A stretch of 64,000 nt of DNA, taken from Thermosipho sp. (in: thermotogales) (GTDB lineage: Bacteria; Thermotogota; Thermotogae; Thermotogales; Fervidobacteriaceae). The notes under the pieces were generated by a model, which was not told the origin of the DNA, made no database searches, and saw only the letters and a program-made list of their open reading frames with translations. Positions 20,092 to 28,596 of this stretch are shown here, one piece after another. The translations under genes and the position numbers were made by a program. Where the stretch lies: assembly GCA_017656335.1 (NCBI GenBank), contig JACDOA010000002.1, positions 343,948 through 407,947 on the forward strand, read 5' to 3'. Position 1 is the stretch's first letter. Each line of letters starts with the position of its first letter.

Positions 20092-21396
20092 TTGCAGTTA
20101 GCTAAATTTAAATCTATATTCAAAAGATCTTTTGTAGAATTTTATACATTAATGATTTGGACCATTTATATGGTCCTTATTTTTATAGAATGGAATAAGG
20201 GAAATATTGATTTAAAAAATGCCAGTTTTTGGGTTTTAACTTTGTTTTTTATTTTATTTGAATCGATGGCCGTGAGTTTTCAATCGTTCATTTTAAGAAA
20301 ATTTGGAGAAGATAAAACGACGGAAATGCTTGTTAGTACAGGTGTTATAATTAGTGTTTTATCTGCTGCAATTTTACCCCCTTCTTTAGCAGTTCTTTTA
20401 CCTTTATTTGGATATTTGTTTTTAAGAATAAAAATACTATTTAGTAAAAACTATTACTATTTTTTATTTAATGTTGCTTCTTTAGGTATAATAACTTATT
20501 TTACCTCAAATTTTCTTCATCTGTTTTTTAATAAATTTGGTAATAGTTTGCTTGCGAGTACTATTTTTATAACAGCAGGTTCGATGATTTATTTTCTATT
20601 AAACCTTGGTCTTACTATTACTTTTTTATTTGCATTTTATGAGAAGATTTCAAAAGAAATTGTGGATTTTGTAATTGGAGAAGGAAGATTTTTTAACACT
20701 TTTTCCACTGCCGTTAATACTTTAATTGTTTATGTTTTATATACTTATATAGGTCTTTTTGCAATACCACTTTCTCTATTTACTTTTTTAACAATTCAAC
20801 TTAGTAATTATTATTCAACAAAATACAGGAATGCAAAAATAGAACTTTTAACAGCATTAAGTAAAAGTATAGAAGAAAAGGACCCTTATACAGCAGGACA
20901 CGGGGAAAAAGTATCGGAATTTGCAGTTAAAATTGGCGAGAAATTTGGTCTTCCAAAAAAAGATATTGATTTATTAAAAACGGCAGGTGTACTTCACGAT
21001 ATTGGCAAAATAGGAATTCCTGATTTTATTCTTTTAAAGAAAGGTAAATTAACAGATGATGAGTATCTTATTATGAAGGAACATCCAAAAAAAGGATATG
21101 AAATATTAAAGCAAGTAAATGAATTTGAAGATACAGTAGCAAAATGGGTTTTGCACCACCATGAACGATGGGATGGAAGTGGTTATCCAGAAGGATTGAG
21201 TGGTGAGGAAATTCCTATTCAGGCAAGAATACTGACATTAGCGGATGTGTATCATGCTTTGATAAGTGATAGGCCTTACAGATCAGCTTTATCTAAAGAA
21301 GAAGCAATTAAAATTATTCAGGAAGAATCCGGTAAGTTGTTTGATCCACAATTGGTTGAAATTATATTAAATCTTATAAGAGAGGGGAAAGTATGA
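20092..21396 (+). CDS. Membrane HD-GYP protein, probable cyclic-di-GMP phosphodiesterase
   Basis: HD-GYP enzymes hydrolyse cyclic di-GMP to GMP. The product, about 434 residues, has a hydrophobic N-terminal half (roughly residues 10-240, seven or eight membrane helices) and a cytoplasmic HD-GYP domain with all signature residues: His302-Asp303 in HDIGKIGIPDFILLKKGKL, His355-His356-Glu357, and Gly364-Tyr365-Pro366 in HHERWDGSGYPEGL. There is no known extracellular sensor domain; the helices themselves would be the sensor. The start is probably TTG 20092 (GGTGG six bases upstream); GTG 20077 is an alternative. The last four bases overlap the DUF5317 gene. Confidence 0.88.
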   Translation: MQLAKFKSIFKRSFVEFYTLMIWTIYMVLIFIEWNKGNIDLKNASFWVLTLFFILFESMAVSFQSFILRKFGEDKTTEMLVSTGVIISVLSAAILPPSLAVLLPLFGYLFLRIKILFSKNYYYFLFNVASLGIITYFTSNFLHLFFNKFGNSLLASTIFITAGSMIYFLLNLGLTITFLFAFYEKISKEIVDFVIGEGRFFNTFSTAVNTLIVYVLYTYIGLFAIPLSLFTFLTIQLSNYYSTKYRNAKIELLTALSKSIEEKDPYTAGHGEKVSEFAVKIGEKFGLPKKDIDLLKTAGVLHDIGKIGIPDFILLKKGKLTDDEYLIMKEHPKKGYEILKQVNEFEDTVAKWVLHHHERWDGSGYPEGLSGEEIPIQARILTLADVYHALISDRPYRSALSKEEAIKIIQEESGKLFDPQLVEIILNLIREGKV

Positions 21397-21872
21397 TAGT
21401 ATATGTTTTTGCTGTTGCGTTTGTGATTTCTATACTTACTAAAAGAATTAGACATGTAATTGAAAGAAATTATAAATTTTTTTATCTTTTCCCAATTCCT
21501 TTTATTCTGCAAATGATTACACCCTATAGAGAAATTTGGATGCCTCTTTCATTTGCGATGCTCGTAACTCTTCTTATCTTAAATAAGCATGTACCAGGGT
21601 TTAATTTGATTACGATTGGTACAATTTTAAATTCTTTTGTTATGATGATACACAATTGGAAAATGCCTGTTTTAAAATCTTTGGCCGAAAAATTTGAGCT
21701 TCCAATTGGAATAAGACATGTCCTTGTAGATCATTTTAATATTAAACTTTTGCTAGGAGATTGGATTCCTGTTGTTCTTCCATGGAAAGAAGCATATATA
21801 ATTAGTATTGGAGATATTTTTGTTTATATTGGAGTATTTTTGTTTCTTTTGAAGGTAGAAAAGCAAAGATAA
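21393..21872 (+). CDS. DUF5317 family membrane protein
   Basis: The 159-residue protein has four or five membrane helices and the features I associate with DUF5317: an early NKHVPGFNLITIGTILNSFVMMIHN-like block, the KMPVLK motif, IRHVLVD and the late GDWIPVV ... ISIGDIFVYIGVFLF. No biochemical function is known to me. The ATG overlaps the HD-GYP stop (ATGA), so the two are translationally coupled and probably act together, for instance as a membrane receptor complex. A strong terminator follows. Confidence 0.82.
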   Translation: MIVYVFAVAFVISILTKRIRHVIERNYKFFYLFPIPFILQMITPYREIWMPLSFAMLVTLLILNKHVPGFNLITIGTILNSFVMMIHNWKMPVLKSLAEKFELPIGIRHVLVDHFNIKLLLGDWIPVVLPWKEAYIISIGDIFVYIGVFLFLLKVEKQR

Positions 21873-21892
21873 TAGAAAAAAGCAAATTTCAG

Positions 21893-21924
21893 AATAAAAG
21901 GGGGCTTTGCCCCTTTTATTTTGT
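21893..21924 (+). terminator. Rho-independent terminator after the DUF5317 gene
   Basis: An 11-base-pair stem, AATAAAAGGGG paired with CCCCTTTTATT around the loop sequence, is followed by TTTGTT. It closes the peptide/HD-GYP/DUF5317 unit. Confidence 0.85.
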
Positions 21925-21963
21925 TAATCTTTTTATGTTAAAATTATTTAAGGAGGATATAAA

Positions 21964-22614
21964 ATGAAAATATTTGCGATTGATTCATCTACAGAAAAAA
22001 TTGTTATGGTTTATAAAGATGATGAAAAAACTATAACCCTTTCCTATAAGGGAAAAGATAAGCATGGAAGAAATATTGGGGTTTTATCAAAAAAATTAAA
22101 AGATTTTAATATAAATTTTAATGAAGTAGATGTATTTGGAGTAGGAATAGGCCCTGGTAGTATAACAGGTTTGAGAGTTGGAATTTCATTTGTTCTAGGA
22201 TTGGGGATTGATAAAAGAAAAGTTGCAATTCCATCGACTAAAATAATTGCAGCAAACATGGCTTTTTCTGGTAAAAACATTGTGGTAGCAAGAAAAGCAA
22301 GACAGGGTTATTTATATGGCGCTGTATATGATGAAAATCTAAATACATTGATTAACCCATTTATAGAGACAATAGAGAATTTCAAAAGGATTGTTTCAAA
22401 ATTTTCAAATTGTATAATTATTGGTGATGGGGCTGATTTTTTTGAAGAAAGGGGATTTTTAGACACTATTTTTAATTATCCTTCACCAGAAAGGTTACTA
22501 TTTGTTTTGCAAAAAGAAATTCAAAATGGGAATTTTACAGAAAAAATTCAACCGTTATATCTTCAAAAATCCATAGCGGAAATAAACTTTGAGAAAAGAA
22601 GAAGAGGTGAATAA
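21964..22614 (+). CDS. tsaB: tRNA t6A biosynthesis protein TsaB
   Basis: TsaB is the non-catalytic partner of TsaD (encoded at 48580-49572) in making N6-threonylcarbamoyladenosine in tRNAs. The 216-residue product has the ASKHA fold signatures: FAIDSSTEK at the start and GVGIGPGSITGLRVGISFVLGL around residues 60-80. AAGGAGGAT precedes the ATG. The 3' end runs into the mutS ribosome binding site and stops just before its TTG. Confidence 0.9.
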   Translation: MKIFAIDSSTEKIVMVYKDDEKTITLSYKGKDKHGRNIGVLSKKLKDFNINFNEVDVFGVGIGPGSITGLRVGISFVLGLGIDKRKVAIPSTKIIAANMAFSGKNIVVARKARQGYLYGAVYDENLNTLINPFIETIENFKRIVSKFSNCIIIGDGADFFEERGFLDTIFNYPSPERLLFVLQKEIQNGNFTEKIQPLYLQKSIAEINFEKRRRGE

Positions 22615-22615
22615 A

Positions 22616-25066
22616 TTGAAAAAAATAACTCCCATGATGAAGCAATATATGGAAATTAAGAAAAATTACAAGGATGCAATTCTTCTTTACAGATTGGGAG
22701 ATTTCTATGAAGCATTTTTTAAAGATGCTGAAATAGTTTCTAAAGTATTAAATATAGTTTTAACTAAAAGACAAAGCGCTCCTATGGCGGGAATTCCTTA
22801 CCATGCCCTTGATAATTATTTGAAAAAACTTGTCGAAAATGGTTATAAAGTGGCAATATGTGAGCAAATGGAAGATCCTTCAGAAGCTAAAGGAATTGTA
22901 AGAAGAGAAGTTACTCGAGTCGTGACACCTGGCACACTTATTGAAGATGAAATGTTAACATCAGAAAACAATTATCTGATGGCTATAGATTATTATAATA
23001 ATTCATATAACTCAGTTCTTGTAGATGTTTCTACAGGAGAAGTATTGGTAAAAAATTTTGAAAATTTTGATTCCGTAATTGATTTTTTGAGAATTAATAA
23101 TGTTTCACAGGTAATATGTTCAGAGAAAATATTTGATAATTTGAAAAGTAAAATGCCTAACTTGTTCATTGAAAAACTAGATGAATGGTATTTCGAACAA
23201 TCAGAAAGAAAAATAAAGGAAACGTATAAAGTTGCTTCAATTGATCATTTTGAATTGGGAGATAGCTTGAGAATTTTTGGAGCTACAATAAAGTATCTTG
23301 AATATACATTAATGGCAAATATCTCCTTGTCAATTCCGGTGAAGCTAGAAGAAACTGACTGGATGATTTTGGATTCTAAAACGGTGGATAATCTTTCTTT
23401 GATTCCTGGAGAAAAAGGGAAAAATTTATATGATGTTTTAAATAAGACAAAGACCTCTATGGGAGCAAGACTTTTAAAAAAATGGATTCTTCAACCTTTA
23501 AAAAATCTTGAAAAAATTAAAGAGCGGCAAGAAATTGTAGAAGCATTTTTTAATGATAGATTATTGTTAAATGAAATTAGAGAGTATCTTGGATATATAT
23601 ACGATATAGAAAGAATTTTAACAAGACTTTCTTACAATAAAGCAAGTCCAAAAGATTTAATTTCCCTCAAAAATTCTCTTAATATTATTCCCCAGATAGT
23701 TTCTGCTCTAGAAACCAATCCGGATTTATCAGATTTTGCCAGTTTAATTAAACCAATTCCTGAGGTTGAAAAATTAATAGAAAATTCCATTTATGATGAA
23801 CCTTCTAATTTACCTGGTGATGGTGGAGTAATAAAAGGTGGATTTTCATTGGAATTAGATGAATATCGAGAGCTTCTTTCGCATTCTAATGAAAAGTTAA
23901 AAGAGTTTGAAGAAAAAGAGAGATTAAAAACTGGAATACAAAAATTGCGAATTGGTTATAACCAGGTGTTTGGTTATTATATAGAAGTTCCTAAAGGACA
24001 GGTTAAAAATGTGCCTGAATATTTTATACGCAAACAAACTCTGGTCAATTCTGAAAGATATATTACTCCAGAGCTGAAAGAATTTGAAGATAAAATCATG
24101 TCAGCAAAGGAAAAAATTGAAATTATCGAAAAAAAACTTTTTGAGGATGTATGTTCAGAAATTTCAAATTATATATCTGAAATGAAAAAGACTGCAGAAA
24201 CAATTGCGCAATTAGATGTATTATCAAATTTTGCATATGTAGCTAATTTATATAATTTTACAAAACCGGAATTTTCAAATAACAAGTTTTTGATTAAGAA
24301 AGGAAGGCACGCAGTAGTTGAAAGATTTGTTTCAGATTTTGTCCCGAACGATACTTATATGGACGAAAATATAAGAATGTACATTATTACTGGCCCAAAC
24401 ATGAGCGGAAAAAGTACTTATATTAGACAAGTGGGGCTAATTGCTTTACTTGCTCAGATAGGTTCATTTGTTCCTGCAGAATATGCAGTTTTGCCTGTTT
24501 TTGATAGAATTTTTACAAGAATAGGTGCAAGAGATGATATTTCTACAGGTAGAAGTACATTTCTTGTTGAAATGAGTGAAGTTGCTTTAATTCTATCAAA
24601 GGCAACAAGTGAGAGTCTGGTTTTGCTTGATGAAGTAGGAAGAGGAACGAGTACATTTGATGGTATAAGCATTGCTTGGGCCATGAGTGAGTATTTGTAT
24701 AATGAAATAAAATGTAAAACCATGTTTGCAACACATTTTACAGAACTTACTGAATTGTCTGATGTGTATAGAGGAATAAGAAATTTAACTATAAAAGTAG
24801 AGGAAACTAATAATGGAGTGGTATTTTTACATGAAGTTACTGAAGGGATAGCTGATAAAAGTTATGGTATAGAGGTTGCGGCAATAGCAGGTGTTCCATC
24901 AGGTGTTGTTGAAAGAGCAAAGGAAATATTGGAAACAATTACAGAAAAATCGGAATTAGAAAAGAAGGTTGGAGTGTTAAAAGAAGGGCAATTAAAAAAA
25001 GTTATAAGAAAAACAAAAGTTCCAGAAGGCCAAATTAGTATTTTTGAGGCTGGCGATGGAAATTAA
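22616..25066 (+). CDS. mutS: DNA mismatch repair protein MutS
   Basis: MutS recognises mismatches and insertion/deletion loops. The 816-residue product has the mismatch-binding motif YRLGDFYEAFFKDA near residue 25, the connector/lever domains, Walker A GPNMSGKSTY (about 593-602), and LVLLDEVGRGTSTFDGISIAWA plus MFATHFTELT. The start is TTG 22616, five bases after GAGGTGA; the frame is open slightly further upstream but inside tsaB. It is MutS1-type, since the GDFYE motif is intact. No mutL is visible here. Confidence 0.97.
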   Translation: MKKITPMMKQYMEIKKNYKDAILLYRLGDFYEAFFKDAEIVSKVLNIVLTKRQSAPMAGIPYHALDNYLKKLVENGYKVAICEQMEDPSEAKGIVRREVTRVVTPGTLIEDEMLTSENNYLMAIDYYNNSYNSVLVDVSTGEVLVKNFENFDSVIDFLRINNVSQVICSEKIFDNLKSKMPNLFIEKLDEWYFEQSERKIKETYKVASIDHFELGDSLRIFGATIKYLEYTLMANISLSIPVKLEETDWMILDSKTVDNLSLIPGEKGKNLYDVLNKTKTSMGARLLKKWILQPLKNLEKIKERQEIVEAFFNDRLLLNEIREYLGYIYDIERILTRLSYNKASPKDLISLKNSLNIIPQIVSALETNPDLSDFASLIKPIPEVEKLIENSIYDEPSNLPGDGGVIKGGFSLELDEYRELLSHSNEKLKEFEEKERLKTGIQKLRIGYNQVFGYYIEVPKGQVKNVPEYFIRKQTLVNSERYITPELKEFEDKIMSAKEKIEIIEKKLFEDVCSEISNYISEMKKTAETIAQLDVLSNFAYVANLYNFTKPEFSNNKFLIKKGRHAVVERFVSDFVPNDTYMDENIRMYIITGPNMSGKSTYIRQVGLIALLAQIGSFVPAEYAVLPVFDRIFTRIGARDDISTGRSTFLVEMSEVALILSKATSESLVLLDEVGRGTSTFDGISIAWAMSEYLYNEIKCKTMFATHFTELTELSDVYRGIRNLTIKVEETNNGVVFLHEVTEGIADKSYGIEVAAIAGVPSGVVERAKEILETITEKSELEKKVGVLKEGQLKKVIRKTKVPEGQISIFEAGDGN

Positions 25067-25198
25067 AATTTGATGGATTTCTTGGAATGAAAGGAAACGA
25101 TAAATCAATAAAAGCTGCGACAATAAAAATTTGAGTATTTTTTGAAAAATCATAGAAGTATAAAGATTTTTTTGGAAAATTAAATTAGGAAGAATAAA

Positions 25199-25720
25199 TT
25201 ACTTGTAACGTTCAACGGTAAATCTATAAATTTCAAAATCATCATCGAATATTCCTGCCTTAAGTTTTGCAATTCTAATTTGTTCTTTAACTGTATCAAC
25301 ACCTTCTATATCAGGTAAAAGAAGACCTCTTTGCCAACCTTTTGCAACTATTATCCCATATTTTTTTGGATCTAATTCGTCAATAGAAGATACAGGTTCT
25401 ATTTTTCCAAGAACATCAACTGATACAACTATATTATTGAGTTCATCTTCTATTACTGGTGGAAAACGAGGATCACGAGTGGCAGCAGAAATTGCATTAC
25501 TTCTTATCTCATGTGCAAGGTTTGGTTGTATTGGCTCATAAGTGCCAATACAACCTCTTAAGCTTCCATTGGTTAGGTGAAGAGTTACGAAACATCCCGC
25601 TTTCCGCTCAAATAATTCTTTTGGGAGTTTTTCTTTATCTGGTTCAATAATTTTATTAAATTTTACATAATTTTCGATAACTTCAATTGCCCATTTAACA
25701 TATGGGTGAGTGCCAAACAC
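25199..25720 (-). CDS. AMMECR1 domain protein
   Basis: The 173-residue product is a single AMMECR1 domain with the hallmark [10 protein letters not shown] and the following [17 protein letters not shown]. In many bacteria this domain occurs with Memo and radical SAM genes (AmmeMemoRadiSam); neither partner is adjacent here. The function is unknown. The start is GTG 25720, with GGAGGGG about ten bases upstream. It is convergent with mutS, with an empty 132-base AT-rich gap between them. Confidence 0.85.
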   Translation of the reverse strand: MFGTHPYVKWAIEVIENYVKFNKIIEPDKEKLPKELFERKAGCFVTLHLTNGSLRGCIGTYEPIQPNLAHEIRSNAISAATRDPRFPPVIEDELNNIVVSVDVLGKIEPVSSIDELDPKKYGIIVAKGWQRGLLLPDIEGVDTVKEQIRIAKLKAGIFDDDFEIYRFTVERYK

Positions 25721-25753
25721 TCTGATCGCTCCCCTCCAATAATGGGGGTGTTT

Positions 25754-26329
25754 TTAATATTCTTTAGTATAAATAACAGTAGGAAAGTATTCCAAAGATT
25801 CACCCATCCACTTTAAAATGTTTTTGTCTATACTAGTTGGAGTTGGATCAATAGAAATAATTTTTGAGTTTTCGGGTAGTTTAATCACAAATTCTGAATC
25901 TTTGTTTGAGTTAATTTGAAGTTTTCCCATACTTAACTCATATTGATTGTCTTTTTCGGAAACCAAATTTTTAATCACAGCAATTTCTTCAATTTCCAAA
26001 ATCCCAGCTCTTTCAGTAGCATTGTTTTTATACGAAATAACTATAAGATTCTTGCCGATTTCATCAGAAATTTTCTTGAAATAATCTATAAATGTTGATG
26101 AAGCGGCATTAAGGTAGCTTTCTTTATAATTTAATAAATCTTCATCTTTTTTAAAGTAAAGATCTGCCAGAGATGTTATAGTAGAAGCATCGGAAAAATC
26201 TGCTTCAACTTTTGTCTGATAAAACGTCACCTCAAATTTTGGTTTTCTAGCAAAAAGCGAAAAAATATCAAAAATCAAAAAGACTGCAACAAAAGCAATC
26301 AAAATATAGAGCAAAGTTTTATTTTGCAA
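25754..26329 (-). CDS. Single-pass membrane protein of unknown function (possibly DUF4897)
   Basis: The 191-residue product has one N-terminal membrane helix (residues 5-25, LLYILIAFVAVFLIFDIFSLF) and an extracytoplasmic domain with mixed alpha/beta character. It resembles the Thermotogales-restricted DUF4897 group, but I hold that only weakly. It shares strand with the AMMECR1 gene, 33 bases apart, so both may be in one operon. GGAGGGA lies upstream of the ATG. Confidence 0.6.
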   Translation of the reverse strand: MQNKTLLYILIAFVAVFLIFDIFSLFARKPKFEVTFYQTKVEADFSDASTITSLADLYFKKDEDLLNYKESYLNAASSTFIDYFKKISDEIGKNLIVISYKNNATERAGILEIEEIAVIKNLVSEKDNQYELSMGKLQINSNKDSEFVIKLPENSKIISIDPTPTSIDKNILKWMGESLEYFPTVIYTKEY

Positions 26330-26368
26330 TTAAATTCCCTCCCTTTTTACATAAAATTATAACATATC

Positions 26369-27256
26369 TTATTTCATTTTCTTCCCAAGAGTACCTGTCA
26401 AAATTTTTTCCTTTGTTCTGCAGAATTTACAAATATTTGATGTGGTTGGAAATCCGCATTTTTCACAGAATTTAATCTCAACAGTTTCTTCTGGCAAAAA
26501 TTTCTTAATTTCAAGAATAGAATAGATAAAATTTAACTTTTGATCTCGAGTAAATTCAGTTTTTGTTTTAAATTTCTTTTGAGTACTTTCCATTGAATTT
26601 GGACAAGCACAACCTATATATGGAAGATTTTTCAACTTAGCGTATAACAATATTTCTTCTTCTGCTAAGTAATATAAAGGTTTGACTCTACCAATAAGTT
26701 TTTTTTCAAAATTGGTTTCTGTGAGTGGACCAGTTCTTTGAATTTGAGAGATATTTTTTCCAAAAAGATTATTAAATGCGAAGAAGACTTCATCATCAAG
26801 GTTATGACCCATAACTACATAATCAAACTTATTTTCATATGCATATTTATTTAAAATATATCTTCTAGTCATTCCACAATATGAACAGGGTTTATATTTT
26901 ATATCTGGAATTACGAATCCTTCTTCCTCTTTTAAATCATATATTGTTAATGGATACCCAATTTCTTGAGTAACTTTTTTTACAATTTCCTCAGATTTTT
27001 CTGTAAAAAATGGAATTCCGAGCCTAATAAAAAAATATTCTAATGAAAGATTATATTTCTCTTGCAATTTGGATAAAACATACCCCACTACTACAGAGTC
27101 TTTTCCACCGGAAATGGCTATTAGAAGTTTTTTATTTTTTAAATGATATTTTTCAATAAATTTTCCAATTTTTCTTTCAAAATATTCTATAAAGTGATCT
27201 TCACAAAGTCTAGGAGATTTAAGAATGGCGTTTTTTTTGCATAATTGGCATTTCAT
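26369..27256 (-). CDS. ttuA: tRNA 5-methyluridine-54 2-sulfurtransferase, TtuA family
   Basis: TtuA thiolates m5U54 in tRNA, a modification that stabilises tRNA at high temperature. The 295-residue product has two zinc fingers flanking the catalytic part: CQLC with further Cys/His ligands at the N-terminus and CEKCGFPTTSNICKFC near the C-terminus. The PP-loop is AISGGKDSVV, and CSYCG plus a Cys in YIGCACPN would hold the iron-sulfur cluster. The ATG at 27256 follows AAGGAGG. The zinc-finger arrangement separates it from TtcA. Its gene follows a cysteine-desulfidase-like gene by 11 bases. Confidence 0.85.
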   Translation of the reverse strand: MKCQLCKKNAILKSPRLCEDHFIEYFERKIGKFIEKYHLKNKKLLIAISGGKDSVVVGYVLSKLQEKYNLSLEYFFIRLGIPFFTEKSEEIVKKVTQEIGYPLTIYDLKEEEGFVIPDIKYKPCSYCGMTRRYILNKYAYENKFDYVVMGHNLDDEVFFAFNNLFGKNISQIQRTGPLTETNFEKKLIGRVKPLYYLAEEEILLYAKLKNLPYIGCACPNSMESTQKKFKTKTEFTRDQKLNFIYSILEIKKFLPEETVEIKFCEKCGFPTTSNICKFCRTKEKILTGTLGKKMK

Positions 27257-27267
27257 ATTTTTCCTCC

Positions 27268-28461
27268 TTAACATTTTCCAATATAATCTAGTACATCTTC
27301 ATCGAATTTTTTTACTGATTGAGTTAATTTTCCAACGCGTCTTATTGTTTCTTCAACGTTTTCTGCAACAATTCCATTTCCACAAGGAACGTCTATATTA
27401 TTTAACGCAAGTTCACTTGTTTGAAGTGCAACCATTGTACCAGTAGCTGCTTTTAAAGCGCACCCTCTTTTTGCTCCATCACAGGTTAATCCAAACAATG
27501 TACCCAGAGTATCGTTTATAGCTTTTTTTATTTGCTTTTTACTTCCACCTTTTAAGTAAGTTAAACCAGCAGCACTTCCAGCTGCGGCAACAATTCCTGC
27601 TCCGCATATGGGAGATAAAAGGCCAGTATATGATTTTATATAAATAGTTACAAGAATACTCAGCAAAGTTGCTTTTAAAATTAGAGTCATAGAATAGTCG
27701 TTAATGCAAGCGGCAATAGGTAAAACACAAGATAATCCTTGATTACCACTCCCAGCAACTGTCATAACAGGTTTAAGAATCCCACTCATCCTAGCATCAA
27801 CAGCTGCACTGACAAGTTTAACATAATTATTAATAGCTGCATTTGAAAAATTTCCTGGTGTGTTAATTCCAACATTTGCAATATTTAAATTCATTTCAAT
27901 TGTTTTATTGACATAGTCTAATACCTCTTGGTCTGGATTTTCAATGTAGTCAAGTATGTCATCTAAAGTTAATTGTTTTATTTTTTCCAAAAGACTTTCA
28001 GAATTATTGTAAGGTTTATTAAAAATTTCTTCCGAATTAACTTTAATACTGACTATATTATCATGTTTTCCTTTTATATTTACTTCAACATTATTGTCTG
28101 AAACAATCCTTGTTTTTATATTCAGCTCATTATCATTCAGTAAAGTAATGAAGACACGCTTTGCAATTTCCTCAGCTTTTTTTATACAGGTATAATCAAT
28201 ATATTTTAAAACTTCAAGACCAAGGTCAGATTTTCCACATAAAAAGCCCAGAGCAGCAGCATATTCCAAACCATAGATGTTTGTACCTGGAATGTTTACA
28301 ACAAGTCCATTTTTGTAGGTATTTTTGTCTATATGAGTTTCTATTTTCTTTAAATTTCCTTTTGCATATTGTTTACCAACAGCTGCAGAAAGGGCAATGG
28401 CAATAGGTTCAGTGCAACCGTATGCAGGTTTTACTTGATCAAAAAATATTTGTTTTATCAT
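27268..28461 (-). CDS. L-cysteine desulfidase-like / UPF0597 protein
   Basis: Members of this family are iron-sulfur lyases; the best-studied ones break L-cysteine into pyruvate, ammonia and hydrogen sulfide, and the fold is related to L-serine dehydratase. The 397-residue product has VKPAYGCTEPIAIALSAA at the start, AGSGNQGLSCVLPI, a Cys in SPICGAGIVAAAGSAAG and CDGAKRGCALKAATG, which would hold the cluster. GGAGGATT lies upstream of the ATG. Directly downstream of it is ttuA, which needs a sulfur donor. Confidence 0.8.
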   Translation of the reverse strand: MIKQIFFDQVKPAYGCTEPIAIALSAAVGKQYAKGNLKKIETHIDKNTYKNGLVVNIPGTNIYGLEYAAALGFLCGKSDLGLEVLKYIDYTCIKKAEEIAKRVFITLLNDNELNIKTRIVSDNNVEVNIKGKHDNIVSIKVNSEEIFNKPYNNSESLLEKIKQLTLDDILDYIENPDQEVLDYVNKTIEMNLNIANVGINTPGNFSNAAINNYVKLVSAAVDARMSGILKPVMTVAGSGNQGLSCVLPIAACINDYSMTLILKATLLSILVTIYIKSYTGLLSPICGAGIVAAAGSAAGLTYLKGGSKKQIKKAINDTLGTLFGLTCDGAKRGCALKAATGTMVALQTSELALNNIDVPCGNGIVAENVEETIRRVGKLTQSVKKFDEDVLDYIGKC

Positions 28462-28596
28462 AACAATCCTCCTTGCTTTCTAAATCTAACTAATATGATT
28501 ATATCATAAAGGATTTTTTAGAATTAAAAACTTTTTGTATTTTTAATAGGATATGATACTATATTTTATGCTAAAAGATATTTTGGAGGGATTCAA

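Noticed and set aside
25067..25198. Gap between mutS and the AMMECR1 gene as a coding remnant
   Set aside because: No frame of useful length and no similarity was recognised.
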